Below are positions 7,026 to 16,961 of a stretch of DNA of 55,746 nt, piece after piece. Location of the stretch: assembly GCA_945921465.1 (NCBI GenBank), contig CAMEKS010000004.1, positions 1-55,746 on the forward strand, written 5' to 3'. Made by a program: the position numbers and the translations under genes. The notes under the pieces are model-generated. The model was not told the DNA's origin. It saw only the letters and a program-made list of their open reading frames with translations, and did not search any database. The DNA is from an uncultured Clostridia bacterium (lineage in GTDB: Bacteria; Bacillota; Clostridia; Christensenellales; UBA1242). How positions within the stretch are numbered: the stretch's first letter is position 1; each line of letters starts with the position of its first letter.

Positions 7026-9704
7026 TTATTCGGCAACCTTGCTCATATCTTGTTCAAACAATATCTTGGTCTGATTAAGTGCGTGTATCTGTATAGTTGT
7101 ACGGTTCATTGGTCCCGTTATTAAGAATACCTGACCACGCCGTGCTGATACAATAGAGTCTTTCTCTGAGTCATTAATTCCTCCCGCATTACGATACAAG
7201 GCAATTAAGTCATTGATATCATTAGGAGACAATGCCAATATCATAGAATACTGACAGGCGTTGATGATTGCTGTAGACTGTGTGGCAATTTCTTCCGATC
7301 CGACAAAGTCTTTAATATTCTGCGTAATAATGATTTGCATTCCGTTGTATTTACGGATACGCTTTGCCATCTGCGCCATAAAGTCTAGCGCTATTGGGTA
7401 TTTCTTGTTAATAAATACGTGCGCCTCATCGACGGCCACAATAACACGCCTATGATCTTCTTCTTTCTCCTCATTAGCAAAATATTTTAGGTTAAAATCA
7501 CGATTTTTGATTATTTCGTTATCTAAGTATTTGAATACCAATAGCATCTGTGCGTTCGAAATAACATCGTTACGGTTAGAAATAAGTGTACGGAAGCTAA
7601 AGCATATAAAGTTTTCGTTAGTCCGAATAGATGTAGGTCCGTTCCATAGGTTACTATTACGACCGCCCGTAGCAAACTTTTCGATATATATACGAACCGT
7701 CTGCAAATTACGCAAGTGATACTCGTCTTTTTCGTTTGCGATTTTCTCATCAACCAATTCTACCAAATCGTCAAAAATAGGGAAATCTTTCGGTGCTATC
7801 TGGCTAACATCTGTGTCATATCCAATGCCAAACCTCTCGTACAATTCGGCTACTGTAGAGTTTAATTGCTCGAATGCATCAGGGTTAATTCCTGGCAAAA
7901 TCAGTTTGAAAAATTGCTCCAAGAACTGCAAGTGTGCATTATAAGAATCATCTTGCGCGCCCTCTTCCGCCTCTAGAGTAGCATAGATGTGGAATGGGTT
8001 AAAGATACCATCAGTACTTGTTCCTACATCTATAATTTTACCATTAAGGTTTTTACACAACGTTTCATACTCGTTTTCGGGGTCTAGTATGAATATACGC
8101 GTATTATCCGCTGCGAAGTTAGTTAGCAATGTCTTGGTTGTATATGATTTACCTGCACCAGACTTACCTATAACCATCATATTAGAGTTAACACGCTCCG
8201 AATTACGTGCAAAGAAATTAACAAACACTGGATATGCATTGTATCCTAGATAGAAACCACGGTCATCTTGTAACATATTACTAATAAATGGAAATCCGCT
8301 AGCCAAACTGTCGGTCTGAATTCCCCTTTGGTATGATTTTAGCAAATCCAAAGTAGAGATATTGGATGATACAAATCCATCAATCTGCCGACCAAAGTTT
8401 TCTGAAAAACGGAACCCGTTCTGTCTCAATACCGACCTTACTTCTTTCTTAACTTTGTCTAGTGCCATAATATGAATGTTTACGTTATAAAGATTTTGGT
8501 TGTTATTCTCTAGGTTCTGCAGCAATTCTCGCAATGTTTCGTAATGGGTCTGAGTCTCAATCTTCTTACTGGTCTTCATATCCTTACCCATCTTGGCCTC
8601 TACTTCCATCAAGCTCTTATCAATTTGCTTCTTTGCTGTGTACTTGTCTATCTGCTCACAGTTGACAACCACGCGGCTCTCTTCTAACAGAAATAGTGGG
8701 AATAACCAAGCATTGCCGATGTCTAGAGGATAATCTGTCACCACAAATGACCTATATTCTTTACCATCGATCTTGGTGGTTTTAAGCTTAAAATCTACTT
8801 CATTTGGCATTGCCCATTTTATCTTTTCCTTCTCTGTTATAAGTTCCAACTCACGCTCGTCCATGTCGTCTGTAAAGGTACTTTTAAGGAAAACAATTAT
8901 GTCATTACCCTTCAATTCTTTGGTAAAAACAGGGTTTGCCCCACCTTCTAGCGATGCTACCATTGCGCCCACCGCAGACTCTAGCGCCTCACGGTCCCTA
9001 TCGTATACTACAATGTAATATCCATCCTTAATTATCTTATTGTCGTGATTTAGATAATTAATATGCTCTAGCCTCTCTTCGAATACAATACTTCTAGGAT
9101 CAAGTTCGTCTGGATTATAAAGGCCACGATCTCTCATATCCATCAGGGTGTTATACTTTTCGTCTTCGTATTTCGCCATCTCGTCCAGCACCATTGGCTT
9201 ACGAGTCTTGACTATAGAAAATTTTTGATTGGCATTAAGCCTAGACAAAGCCGCCGCAAACCCCGCAACCACAGCATCTTGCTTATCATCAGTTAGCAAT
9301 CCAAAGTTCATAGGGATTACTTCTACAACTTTGGCATAATAACCTCCATAGAATGCAATGTATTTGTCGGTATTAATGCCCTCAAATGGCAAAATTCGGT
9401 CAACACTATCTACGGCCCTTTTCGCATCTTTGAAATATTTTTTCTTATAGGACATAAATTTGAACATCAGCACCAAACCATAATACAGCCTAATACCTTC
9501 GGATACATATATAAATGTTGTACCCCATACTGCGGCAAAACCCAACGCAAAAAATATACTTAGTGGAAATGGCAAAATATTTGCAAACATCAATAATAAT
9601 GTTAGTACTATACCCAACAACATCATACATATGTCTATTATCCCAAAACCACGGAATACTTCTATTTTGACTTTACTTTTTCTAGGAATATGCCTTACTG
9701 TCAT
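7026..9704 (-). CDS. VirB4-type conjugation ATPase with N-terminal membrane segment
   Basis: An 892-residue protein of the VirB4/TraC/TrbE family, the ATPase that powers type IV secretion and conjugation. Residues about 20-85 form a two-helix membrane hairpin resembling PrgI, which is often encoded next to or fused with Gram-positive VirB4. The C-terminal half is the RecA-like motor: Walker A GKSGAGKS at residues 513-520, a DPENEYE motif soon after, Walker B VAVDEAH with D759-E760, and IIITQNIKDF as the sensor. All catalytic residues are present, so it looks functional. The start has AGGAG upstream. No coupling protein, relaxase, VirB6 or VirB8 gene is in the window, so the gene stands as an orphan near the origin. 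Confidence 0.9.
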   Translation of the reverse strand: MTVRHIPRKSKVKIEVFRGFGIIDICMMLLGIVLTLLLMFANILPFPLSIFFALGFAAVWGTTFIYVSEGIRLYYGLVLMFKFMSYKKKYFKDAKRAVDSVDRILPFEGINTDKYIAFYGGYYAKVVEVIPMNFGLLTDDKQDAVVAGFAAALSRLNANQKFSIVKTRKPMVLDEMAKYEDEKYNTLMDMRDRGLYNPDELDPRSIVFEERLEHINYLNHDNKIIKDGYYIVVYDRDREALESAVGAMVASLEGGANPVFTKELKGNDIIVFLKSTFTDDMDERELELITEKEKIKWAMPNEVDFKLKTTKIDGKEYRSFVVTDYPLDIGNAWLFPLFLLEESRVVVNCEQIDKYTAKKQIDKSLMEVEAKMGKDMKTSKKIETQTHYETLRELLQNLENNNQNLYNVNIHIMALDKVKKEVRSVLRQNGFRFSENFGRQIDGFVSSNISTLDLLKSYQRGIQTDSLASGFPFISNMLQDDRGFYLGYNAYPVFVNFFARNSERVNSNMMVIGKSGAGKSYTTKTLLTNFAADNTRIFILDPENEYETLCKNLNGKIIDVGTSTDGIFNPFHIYATLEAEEGAQDDSYNAHLQFLEQFFKLILPGINPDAFEQLNSTVAELYERFGIGYDTDVSQIAPKDFPIFDDLVELVDEKIANEKDEYHLRNLQTVRIYIEKFATGGRNSNLWNGPTSIRTNENFICFSFRTLISNRNDVISNAQMLLVFKYLDNEIIKNRDFNLKYFANEEKEEDHRRVIVAVDEAHVFINKKYPIALDFMAQMAKRIRKYNGMQIIITQNIKDFVGSEEIATQSTAIINACQYSMILALSPNDINDLIALYRNAGGINDSEKDSIVSARRGQVFLITGPMNRTTIQIHALNQTKILFEQDMSKVAE

Positions 9705-10136
9705 ACTCTGCCTCTCCTTTTTTTTTATTAAAATCCTTGTTTCTTACTTGCAAAACTTTACGACTATTATTAATCCGTTAGATTTGTTTTGCATAATTAA
9801 TATTATTAAAAAGTAATCATTTAACAAACCTGTGCGAGATTGTATCTTTAATAAATTTATTTAAGCGGAATGTTTGTTTCGAATACTCATACTATGACGA
9901 TGATAATAGTATTCAAATACAATATATTACTTACTTTATAGTAGTATATATCAAATTAGTTAAAATACAAAATAATTACACAATCGTTGTTATTTTGCAT
10001 TTTTTAACTAAGCACCTTCATACTTGCTACAAATATTGCGGCAATACACACTATTACGCACCCATGCTGCGTTGTTTGAATTAAAAAATATATACATCTG
10101 TATGCTCAACCATGTATTTCTATATTTAATTTGATT

Positions 10137-10197
10137 TTCGCCCAATATACACTATCTTGCATTCCAGCCGACTAGCGTCGTCTGACTCATAGATTGT
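10137..10197 (+). repeat. Interspersed repeat copy B
   Basis: It shares TCGCCCAAT, CACTATC, TGCAT, GCCGACTA and CGTCGTCTG, then CATAGATTG, with copy F at 47050-47110. It includes the hairpin CGAC-TAGC-GTCG (10169-10180). Copy F has TAAC in the loop where B has TAGC. The middle hairpin present in F is degenerate here, and the GATTGAATTAACAT tail is mostly lost after CATAGATTG. Confidence 0.75.
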
Positions 10198-10434
10198 TTC
10201 CTTCTTCATATTGTCTTAAGGTGTCTAAAAAACAATCGCAAAGTATCCTTATAGTTCAATCTATGACTGACTATAGTGAGTAGTGTACATTCGTAAGTAT
10301 TATCTACACTTTTATTTTACTATCATTAACCAGTATTTTGATAATTCGCATCAACTACAGCTTGGTATAACTTGTGCAAATCCCACAATCTCACACATCA
10401 GAAATTTTTCTCGAGATTAAATGACAATAAAAAA

Positions 10435-10497
10435 ATCTATGCGTATCGTCGACACGATCGCTTCATAATGCTATAAGGCATCATAGAGCAACGCTAG
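10435..10497. repeat. Double-hairpin element I
   Basis: An outer stem TCTATG (10436-10441) with CATAGA (about 10482-10487) encloses two hairpins: ATCGT-CGAC-ACGAT (10445-10458) and ATGC-TATAAG-GCAT (10468-10481). This clover-like layout is the same as in copies D, E and F. It lies about 50 bases 3' of the gene at 10543. Confidence 0.55.
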
Positions 10498-10542
10498 AAT
10501 AACGCAAAGATTCTAATTAATTATATCTATTTAATATTTATT

Positions 10543-11565
10543 TCACTTAATCAAAGTAAATTGTCCAGTCTCTTTCTCATAGCCGTAACCGGTCTTGGCT
10601 ATTTCTTTAACTTCTTCTGCAGTTAGATTATTGCTACTGCTTTCTTTGTTGCCTATATGATTAACTGCCTCGTATACATTTCCACCATAATTGCACATTT
10701 CTAGCATAAATAATCGACTTTTTGGCTCAATAACCGTGCCGTCAGCATTGCGTATTGCGGGCATATTTTTGTCAATATAACGCCTAGAGTAAGTTGTATA
10801 TAATCCGCGTATTTCATCCATCTGGCCTTTGCTTAAATTTTTGATTTTATCTACATAACTAAGCATATATCCAGTCACTTCTGCCTTAATTAATTTGTCG
10901 GCAGGTACATTAATCTCTTCGCCATTGATTCCATTTTCATCTATTCGTCGTTGCAACTCTTTAATAGAAGTATAACTGGTTAGCGGAGTGCTTTCTATCA
11001 TTATATCCGATTGTGGATTATAATACATATTGTTATAATCTGATTTGTCTAAATAATTAGCTTTGGCTGTATTAAGTATTTTATCAAAATCCGCCAATTT
11101 TACAGTTCCGCTTCTAGCAAAATTATTAGCTTTCATCAGATCCAAAATTTCGTTTCGAAATCTATAGAAGTGATACAATGTGGGCAAACTAAAATAATCA
11201 ATTGGGCTCTTTGGGTCCTTTGCTTCTTTCTTTTTGTCAATAGGCAGAGCGTCATACTTCGCTTTTGCTTCGTATAATGGTTTAGCAAATGAATTAAAAG
11301 TATTTTGACCCAAAAATACTTCCATTATTCGGCTATTAACATAAGTAGGCACCTGTTCCAACCCACATCGCTTAGCGACCGAATTAATCGTTAATTTATC
11401 TTCGCCATTAACAGTAAGAGGATTGTCTTGATATGCTATTAGTGCCCTCATATCACGCCTTAAGTTGTATTCATCTACACTATAATTATGTCTTTCTAAA
11501 TACGACATTGCCTCTTTTTCGCTAAATATTTTATACTCTACTTTCTTATATTCTCGTTTTGCCAT
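10543..11565 (-). CDS. Unrecognised soluble protein
   Basis: A 340-residue hydrophilic protein rich in Lys, Asn, Asp and Tyr, with no signal peptide, membrane helix or motif that I recognise. The N-terminal 60 residues are charged and helical (KEAMSYLERHNYSVDEYNLRRDM). The middle has several Tyr/Asn-rich stretches, and the C-terminus ends GYGYEKETGQFTLIK. The start has GGAGGTTAGT directly before the ATG, and the frame is uninterrupted, so it is very likely expressed. It sits between the VirB4-like gene and parB in the same direction but is separated from the first by 838 bases and from the second by 184. No function is proposed. Confidence 0.7.
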   Translation of the reverse strand: MAKREYKKVEYKIFSEKEAMSYLERHNYSVDEYNLRRDMRALIAYQDNPLTVNGEDKLTINSVAKRCGLEQVPTYVNSRIMEVFLGQNTFNSFAKPLYEAKAKYDALPIDKKKEAKDPKSPIDYFSLPTLYHFYRFRNEILDLMKANNFARSGTVKLADFDKILNTAKANYLDKSDYNNMYYNPQSDIMIESTPLTSYTSIKELQRRIDENGINGEEINVPADKLIKAEVTGYMLSYVDKIKNLSKGQMDEIRGLYTTYSRRYIDKNMPAIRNADGTVIEPKSRLFMLEMCNYGGNVYEAVNHIGNKESSSNNLTAEEVKEIAKTGYGYEKETGQFTLIK

Positions 11566-11749
11566 ACTAACCTCCGCTAGTGTTTGAAAAAATATTTTCT
11601 ATCTATACAATACAAATTATTTATAACACAGCATTACATTTGTCTTTTCAAAGATAATTTTCATAAAAATCAACAGTAAGACATATTTTTATCAATATAT
11701 TAAATTCAATCAATATCTATAATTATCTATAATTCAAACAATACAGATA

Positions 11750-12652
11750 CTATTTATTAAATATATTATATATTTTATCTAAGTCATCGGCAGTATAATA
11801 ACTAATTGTTATTTTACCACGCTTGTTGTTACCAACGATTTGTACTTTTGTACCAATCTCTTTAGTAATTTGCTCCTCAAATGCTTTTAATTCTATTGGC
11901 AAATCTCTCTTTTGCTTGGTTTTTAATTTAGGATTTTGCAAATCTTTAACTGCTTTTTCCATATCGCGCACAGTTATACGCTTTGTTATAGCCATATTTG
12001 CCAATTTTAATTGAACCTCTGGATTAGAAACAACCACAAGGCTTCTAGCATGACCTGCACTTAGCTTACCTTCTTCAACCAATTTAATTACTTCGGGAGA
12101 AAGCGACAACAATCTAAGCGTATTAGCAATTGCAGATCGACTTTTACCAAATTTAGAACTGATAGTCTCTTGAGTCCAGTTAAATTCAGTCATTAATTCA
12201 TCAATAGCCCTAGCAGTCTCTATAGGATTAAGGTCTTCTCTCTGAATATTTTCTAGCAGAGCAATTTCTTTAATTTGCATATCGCTATAATCACGAATTA
12301 CTGCAGGAATAGTTTTTTTGCCAGCTAATTTACTTGCCCTAAATCTTCTTTCACCTGCAACAATAGTGTATCTTTTGCCATTCTTCACCACAATGATTGG
12401 TTGTACAACACCATATTCTCGTATACTTTGTGCCAATTCTTCTAGTGTATTAGCATCAAAATTTTTTCTAGGCTGCTTAGTGTTATTGTCAATAAGTGAC
12501 ATTTCTATGTCGACAACACTATTGTTATTGTCAGCAAGTGTAGTTTTATTAGCCATAACATCGTTCTTATTTTCTAATATATTAGATACTTCTTCGTCTC
12601 TATCTAATATCCCCAATAACGAATCTAATCCTCTTCCTAATCTATTACTCAT
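11750..12652 (-). CDS. parB: Chromosome partitioning protein ParB (Spo0J)
   Basis: A 300-residue ParB. It has a short N-terminal linker with LGRGLDSLLG, the CTP-binding ParB/sulfiredoxin-like domain (ELAQSIREYGVVQPI, GERRFRASKLAG, ENIQREDLNPIE), a helix-turn-helix centre (TQETISSKFGKSRSAIAN), and a C-terminal dimerisation end. ParB loads at parS, slides as a CTP-dependent clamp and recruits condensin for origin segregation. It follows parA with a 3-base gap, so the two form one operon. Four parS sites lie 0.9-1.3 kb upstream. Confidence 0.98.
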   Translation of the reverse strand: MSNRLGRGLDSLLGILDRDEEVSNILENKNDVMANKTTLADNNNSVVDIEMSLIDNNTKQPRKNFDANTLEELAQSIREYGVVQPIIVVKNGKRYTIVAGERRFRASKLAGKKTIPAVIRDYSDMQIKEIALLENIQREDLNPIETARAIDELMTEFNWTQETISSKFGKSRSAIANTLRLLSLSPEVIKLVEEGKLSAGHARSLVVVSNPEVQLKLANMAITKRITVRDMEKAVKDLQNPKLKTKQKRDLPIELKAFEEQITKEIGTKVQIVGNNKRGKITISYYTADDLDKIYNIFNK

Positions 12653-12655
12653 ATT

Positions 12656-13426
12656 CTACCTCACCTTTTGTTTATTTAAGAATTCCTCTGTCAGTGTTCT
12701 ATATGCCACAGCACCAGCACATTTAGGATCATATATACATATTGGTTCCCCATAACTTGGCGCCTCAGCCAATCTTACATTTCTAGGAATAACCGTCTCA
12801 TACACCTTGTCCTTAAAATACTTTTTCAAATTTTCTGCAACTGATGTATATAATGTACTCCGATTATTTTTCATTGTAAGAACAATGCCTTCTATATTAA
12901 TATTTTCATTAAGATGCTTCTTAACCAACTTGACAGTGTACATTAATTGCGTTATACCTTCCATGGCCAAAAACTCGCATATTATAGGGATTATTACAGA
13001 GTCGCATGCAGTCAAAGCATTGATGGTTATTAACCCTAAGGAAGGCGGACAATCGATGCATATATAATCATATACATCTTTTACTTCAGCAAGTATTTCT
13101 TTCAGAATATATTCTCTCCGCTTCATTTGCACCATTTCTATTTCTGCACCAGCCAAATCAACATCACTTGGTATCAAATCGCATTGAGACACCTTGGTAG
13201 GCATAATTACCTCCGCAATATTGCTTTTGCCAGACATAATATCATAAATTGTTTTATATTTTTTCTCTTTATCAAATCCAAATGATGAACTAGCATTGCC
13301 CTGAGGATCTATATCCACCAATAACACCTTTTTACCCATCACAGCCAAATAACTGGCCATATTAACGCAAGTAGTAGTCTTGCCCACGCCGCCTTTCTGA
13401 TTAAGAAATGCTATAATTTTACCCAT
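12656..13426 (-). CDS. parA: Chromosome partitioning ATPase ParA (Soj)
   Basis: A 256-residue deviant-Walker ATPase: KGGVGKTT at residues 11-18 with the signature lysine, DIDPQGNASSSFG near 40-52, and DCPPSLG in the Walker B region. ParA binds DNA non-specifically as an ATP dimer, is stimulated by ParB, and in Bacillus also controls DnaA. The start has AGGAGGCACGAAAA before the ATG. The promoter probably lies in the parS-rich gap between rsmG and parA. Confidence 0.98.
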   Translation of the reverse strand: MGKIIAFLNQKGGVGKTTTCVNMASYLAVMGKKVLLVDIDPQGNASSSFGFDKEKKYKTIYDIMSGKSNIAEVIMPTKVSQCDLIPSDVDLAGAEIEMVQMKRREYILKEILAEVKDVYDYICIDCPPSLGLITINALTACDSVIIPIICEFLAMEGITQLMYTVKLVKKHLNENINIEGIVLTMKNNRSTLYTSVAENLKKYFKDKVYETVIPRNVRLAEAPSYGEPICIYDPKCAGAVAYRTLTEEFLNKQKVR

Positions 13427-13599
13427 TTTTCGTGCCTCCTACATTATTTGTATATATTTAGTATATCATAGGCTTAATGTTTTGACAATTTTTCACCATA
13501 CATTTTTGCATTTTTATATTTAATAAATACCCACATTTATTGTTTCTACCAACTTTATCATATAAATATTTTTGCATTCAGGTTTTTATTACAATACAT

Positions 13600-13615
13600 T
13601 GTTTCACGTGAAACA
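13600..13615. promoter_or_regulatory. parS site 1
   Basis: TGTTTCACGTGAAACA, an exact match to the Bacillus-type 16-bp parS palindrome. Confidence 0.95.
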
Positions 13616-13688
13616 ATTATATTAATCAGTATTTATTTTTAATATAAGGTCAAAGAAAATTAATTTAATTATATAGACGAATTAATAA

Positions 13689-13704
13689 TGTTTCACGTGA
13701 AACA
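13689..13704. promoter_or_regulatory. parS site 2
   Basis: An exact TGTTTCACGTGAAACA, starting 89 bases after the start of site 1. Confidence 0.95.
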
Positions 13705-13774
13705 ATTATGTTAATCAGGTATCTCTTTTTTGATATAAGCATATAGATAATTAATTATATGTGTATATTAATAA

Positions 13775-13790
13775 TATTTCACGTGAAACA
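13775..13790. promoter_or_regulatory. parS site 3 (one mismatch)
   Basis: TATTTCACGTGAAACA, with A in place of G at position 2. Its start is 86 bases from that of site 2. Confidence 0.88.
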
Positions 13791-13960
13791 AACTGTATTA
13801 ATATAATTATATATATCAGTTTATTAAAACAACAAATAAATATATCTTCTATATTCATTTTTGAATCTTGTTCTATATACACTTTTGTATTTTGTCTAAT
13901 ATTTATTACAGATTTAATAAATTATTATTTTTTGATAATGTGATTATAAGAATATCAAAA

Positions 13961-13976
13961 TGTTTCACGTGAAACA
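13961..13976. promoter_or_regulatory. parS site 4
   Basis: An exact TGTTTCACGTGAAACA, lying about 90 bases from the end of rsmG. Confidence 0.95.
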
Positions 13977-14053
13977 TTTTGATTAGATATGTATTTTTAG
14001 CATTTCAATTGTATAAATATTGAGATTAATATTATAAATAGGCATATAAAATA

Positions 14054-14084
14054 CAAAAAAACACCACTAAAGTGGCATTTTTCT
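14054..14084 (-). terminator. Terminator overlapping the rsmG stop codon
   Basis: On the minus strand CCACT-TT-AGTGG is followed by G and a run of seven T. The rsmG stop TAG lies within this hairpin, so the last codons form part of the terminator. Confidence 0.8.
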
Positions 14085-14777
14085 TACTTTGTTCTGCAAT
14101 CTAGGATAACTTGCGGAAGTATATCCATTTTTTTCAAATATAAGGATAGTTCTATCAGAGTTTATTTCTTCGATATGAATATCAAGTCTCTTAACTAATT
14201 TACAATTCAATTTATTGATAGCATTATTTGCTTCATTTATTTCAATATCAACATTGCTTCCTTTGTATACAATAAATTGTCCAGAAGTTTTGATTAGAGG
14301 AATAGCATATTCTAATAATGATCTAAGTGGCGCAACTGCTCGAGAAACACAGTAGTCATAACTTTCTCTATACTGGCATTTGTGTGCAAAATCTTCTATT
14401 CGAGTATGAATTGCATTAATATTATTTAATTTTAGATGATTTGTTATTAAATTATTAACAAAATTTACTTTCTTAGCCACAGAGTCGATGAGAGTAAATC
14501 GTAAACTGTTATTAATTATCTTGAGTGGCACACTAGGAAAACCCGCGCCACATCCAATATCAACAACTGACGAATTATCATTAATTAACATAACAGGTAA
14601 TATACTGTCTAAAAAGTGTTTATAAAACACTTCATTATTATCTACTATGGCAGTTAAATTATATTTGGTGTTTTCTTCTACCATTAATTGATAGTAGAGC
14701 ACAAATTGTTCATATTGTTGATTGGTAATATCAATTCCGTACTTTTTACAAATGTGTACAAATTGTTCACTAGTCAT
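14067..14777 (-). CDS. rsmG: 16S rRNA (guanine-527-N7)-methyltransferase
   Basis: A 236-residue SAM-dependent methyltransferase of the GidB/RsmG family. It has VDIGCGAGFPSVPLKI as the SAM-binding loop, a SVAKKVNFV motif, and YDYCVSRAVAPL typical of the family. It methylates G527 of 16S rRNA, and loss gives low-level streptomycin resistance in other bacteria. The frame could extend 29 residues upstream, but the chosen ATG has AAAGGAGAATTTATA before it and matches the usual 239-residue length. It follows mnmG in the usual gidA-gidB order, about 257 bases downstream. Confidence 0.96.
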   Translation of the reverse strand: MTSEQFVHICKKYGIDITNQQYEQFVLYYQLMVEENTKYNLTAIVDNNEVFYKHFLDSILPVMLINDNSSVVDIGCGAGFPSVPLKIINNSLRFTLIDSVAKKVNFVNNLITNHLKLNNINAIHTRIEDFAHKCQYRESYDYCVSRAVAPLRSLLEYAIPLIKTSGQFIVYKGSNVDIEINEANNAINKLNCKLVKRLDIHIEEINSDRTILIFEKNGYTSASYPRLQNKVRKMPL

Positions 14778-15018
14778 TATAAATTCTCCTTTCTTAAAAT
14801 GCAATAATTGTATCATTGTCCGTCTACGCCAAACAGTCACTTTGGATCTATTAATCAATACCATTATTTAATTAATAAATTGTAATCGATAAGAGTTGTG
14901 AATAACATAACAAATCAAAAAATATAAACTCTCTAATTAACAACAATTACATACAAATTAATCTTTGGGTGCATTTGCGAGTATTTTTGATAACAAAATT
15001 CACTTATAGTAATTAATG

Positions 15019-15042
15019 CAAAATATGGCTTAATTAAGCCAT
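15019..15042 (-). terminator. Palindromic terminator over the mnmG stop
   Basis: The 18-bp palindrome ATGGCTTAATTAAGCCAT spans 15025-15042 and contains the mnmG stop codon. On the minus strand it is followed by ATTTTG. The identical 18-mer recurs at 19302-19319. Confidence 0.65.
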
Positions 15043-16887
15043 TTTATTAGATTTTATAGCAACAGTTAATACCGCTATATCTGCTGGACTAACACCAGAT
15101 ATTCGGCTAGCCTGTCCTAAAGTCAAAGGCCTGACATTATTTAATTTCTGTTGTGCTTCTATTCTTAATCCCTTAATCTTGGAATAATCAAAATTAACTG
15201 GTAATTTAACATTTTCGTTTTTCTTAAATTGATTTATTTGAATATCTTGTCGATCTAGATACCCTCTATACTTTTCTTCTACCTCTATCTCTTTTAGATT
15301 TTGCATTTTGAACTTAGATAAATCAATAATCGTTGCCAAATCTTCGATAGATATGTTTGGTCTACGCAGTGCTTCAACTAAGCTTAACCCACTAGACGGA
15401 AAATTCTCTAACTTGGCTTCGAATAACTTAGCAAGGTCTGACTTTATCCCATATCTAGTTTGTAAAAAATCCCTAATTTTAGCCAATTCTTTAATTCTTT
15501 TCTGATATATTCTATATCTATGATCATCTACCAGACCAAATTTTCGTCCAATTTCTGTCAATCTAAGATCGGCATTATCTTGACGAAGTGACAGTCTATA
15601 TTCTGCACGACTAGTCATCATTCTATAAGGTTCATTAGTGCCTTTTGTAACCAAATCATCTATAAGAACACCAATATAACTATTGTCTCTAGTTAGTACT
15701 AATTCTTCTTTACCCAAAACATATCTCGCAGCATTAATACCAGCAACAATTCCTTGTGCACCAGCCTCTTCATATCCACTAGTACCATTAACTTGACCAG
15801 CGCAATATAAGCCATTTATCATTTTACTACCAAGTGTCGGGTATAATTGAGTACTCTCAATAGCATCATACTCTATTGCATACGCATCACGCATTATATG
15901 AGCGTTTTCTAATCCTTCTAGACTGTGCACCATTTCTTGCTGTATATAACTAGGCATAGAAGTGCTAAATCCTTGTATATATACTTCTTTTGTTGACAGT
16001 GCTTCTGGCTCCAAAAATAATTGATGACGATCTTTATCGGCAAATCTAACAACTTTTGTCTCTATACTTGGGCAATATCTTGGTCCTTCGCCTGTTATTA
16101 ATCCAGTATACATAGGCGCTTTGTCTAAATTGTCTTTAATTATCTGATGAGTATGTTGATTAGTATAAGTAAGATAGCAATCAATCACATTTTTAGGCGA
16201 TTTTGTTGTAATAAAAGAAAAATTCTGAATATTATCATCGCCTTTTTGAACTTCTAATCTAGAATAATCAATAGTATCGCTATGAACTCTAACAGGAGTA
16301 CCTGTCTTAAAACGTTTTATATTAAAACCAAGATTAATTAATGATTGAGTCAGCCTTGTAGCATTGGCAAATCCATTAGGTCCACAGTCTTTGGTATAAT
16401 CACCAATTATTATCCTACTATTAAGGTATACACCTGTAGCAACAACCACTGCCTTACAAGAATAAGTATTGCCTTGAGCAGTTTTAACTCCAACTACTTT
16501 GTTATCTTCGGTTAATATATCACTCGCTTCTCCTTGAATAATGGCTAAATTAGGCAGTTTTTCTAACATTTGCTTCATTGATGTATGATAAGATACTTTA
16601 TCAATTTGTGCACGCAAACTTTGTACAGCAGCACCTTTAGAAGCGTTAAGCATACGCCTTTGGATTGTGTTACGATCTGCCATTATTCCCATAACTCCAC
16701 CTAGCGCGTCGATTTCACACACTAAGTGCCCCTTTGCTGTCCCTCCAATACTTGGATTACATGCAAGAAAAGAAATGCTATCCAAATTAAGGGTAAGCAA
16801 ACACGTTTTGCAATTAAGTTTTGCAGCAGCACAACACGCTTCTACACCAGCATGACCACTACCAATCACAATAACATCATAATCCAT
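15034..16887 (-). CDS. mnmG: tRNA U34 carboxymethylaminomethyl synthesis enzyme MnmG
   Basis: A 617-residue FAD enzyme (GidA). GSGHAGVEA at residues 9-17 is the FAD-binding loop. The family patterns CNPSIGGTAKGHL and GPRYCPSIE, the C-terminal MTSRAEYRL and the LTLGQASRISGVSPADI end are all present. With MnmE it makes the cmnm5 modification on uridine 34 of tRNAs reading split codon boxes. Length matches the long-form family. It is separated from mnmE by 128 bases with a strong hairpin terminator between. Confidence 0.98.
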   Translation of the reverse strand: MDYDVIVIGSGHAGVEACCAAAKLNCKTCLLTLNLDSISFLACNPSIGGTAKGHLVCEIDALGGVMGIMADRNTIQRRMLNASKGAAVQSLRAQIDKVSYHTSMKQMLEKLPNLAIIQGEASDILTEDNKVVGVKTAQGNTYSCKAVVVATGVYLNSRIIIGDYTKDCGPNGFANATRLTQSLINLGFNIKRFKTGTPVRVHSDTIDYSRLEVQKGDDNIQNFSFITTKSPKNVIDCYLTYTNQHTHQIIKDNLDKAPMYTGLITGEGPRYCPSIETKVVRFADKDRHQLFLEPEALSTKEVYIQGFSTSMPSYIQQEMVHSLEGLENAHIMRDAYAIEYDAIESTQLYPTLGSKMINGLYCAGQVNGTSGYEEAGAQGIVAGINAARYVLGKEELVLTRDNSYIGVLIDDLVTKGTNEPYRMMTSRAEYRLSLRQDNADLRLTEIGRKFGLVDDHRYRIYQKRIKELAKIRDFLQTRYGIKSDLAKLFEAKLENFPSSGLSLVEALRRPNISIEDLATIIDLSKFKMQNLKEIEVEEKYRGYLDRQDIQINQFKKNENVKLPVNFDYSKIKGLRIEAQQKLNNVRPLTLGQASRISGVSPADIAVLTVAIKSNKMA

Positions 16888-16961
16888 AGTATAATCTCCA
16901 ATTTTTTACACTCTAGTATACAACAAATTACAATAACAATTCAATATAAATAAACAAAGTA

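Larger units (their letters stand above)
9705..10542. other. Intergenic region with repeat copies B and I
   Basis: An 838-base gap between two minus-strand genes with no convincing ORF. It contains the double- or triple-hairpin elements at 10137-10197 and 10435-10497. The rest is AT-rich, with nothing recognised. Confidence 0.55.
13427..14060. other. parS-bearing region between rsmG and parA
   Basis: A 630-base AT-rich gap holding four parS sites and no convincing gene. Confidence 0.7.
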
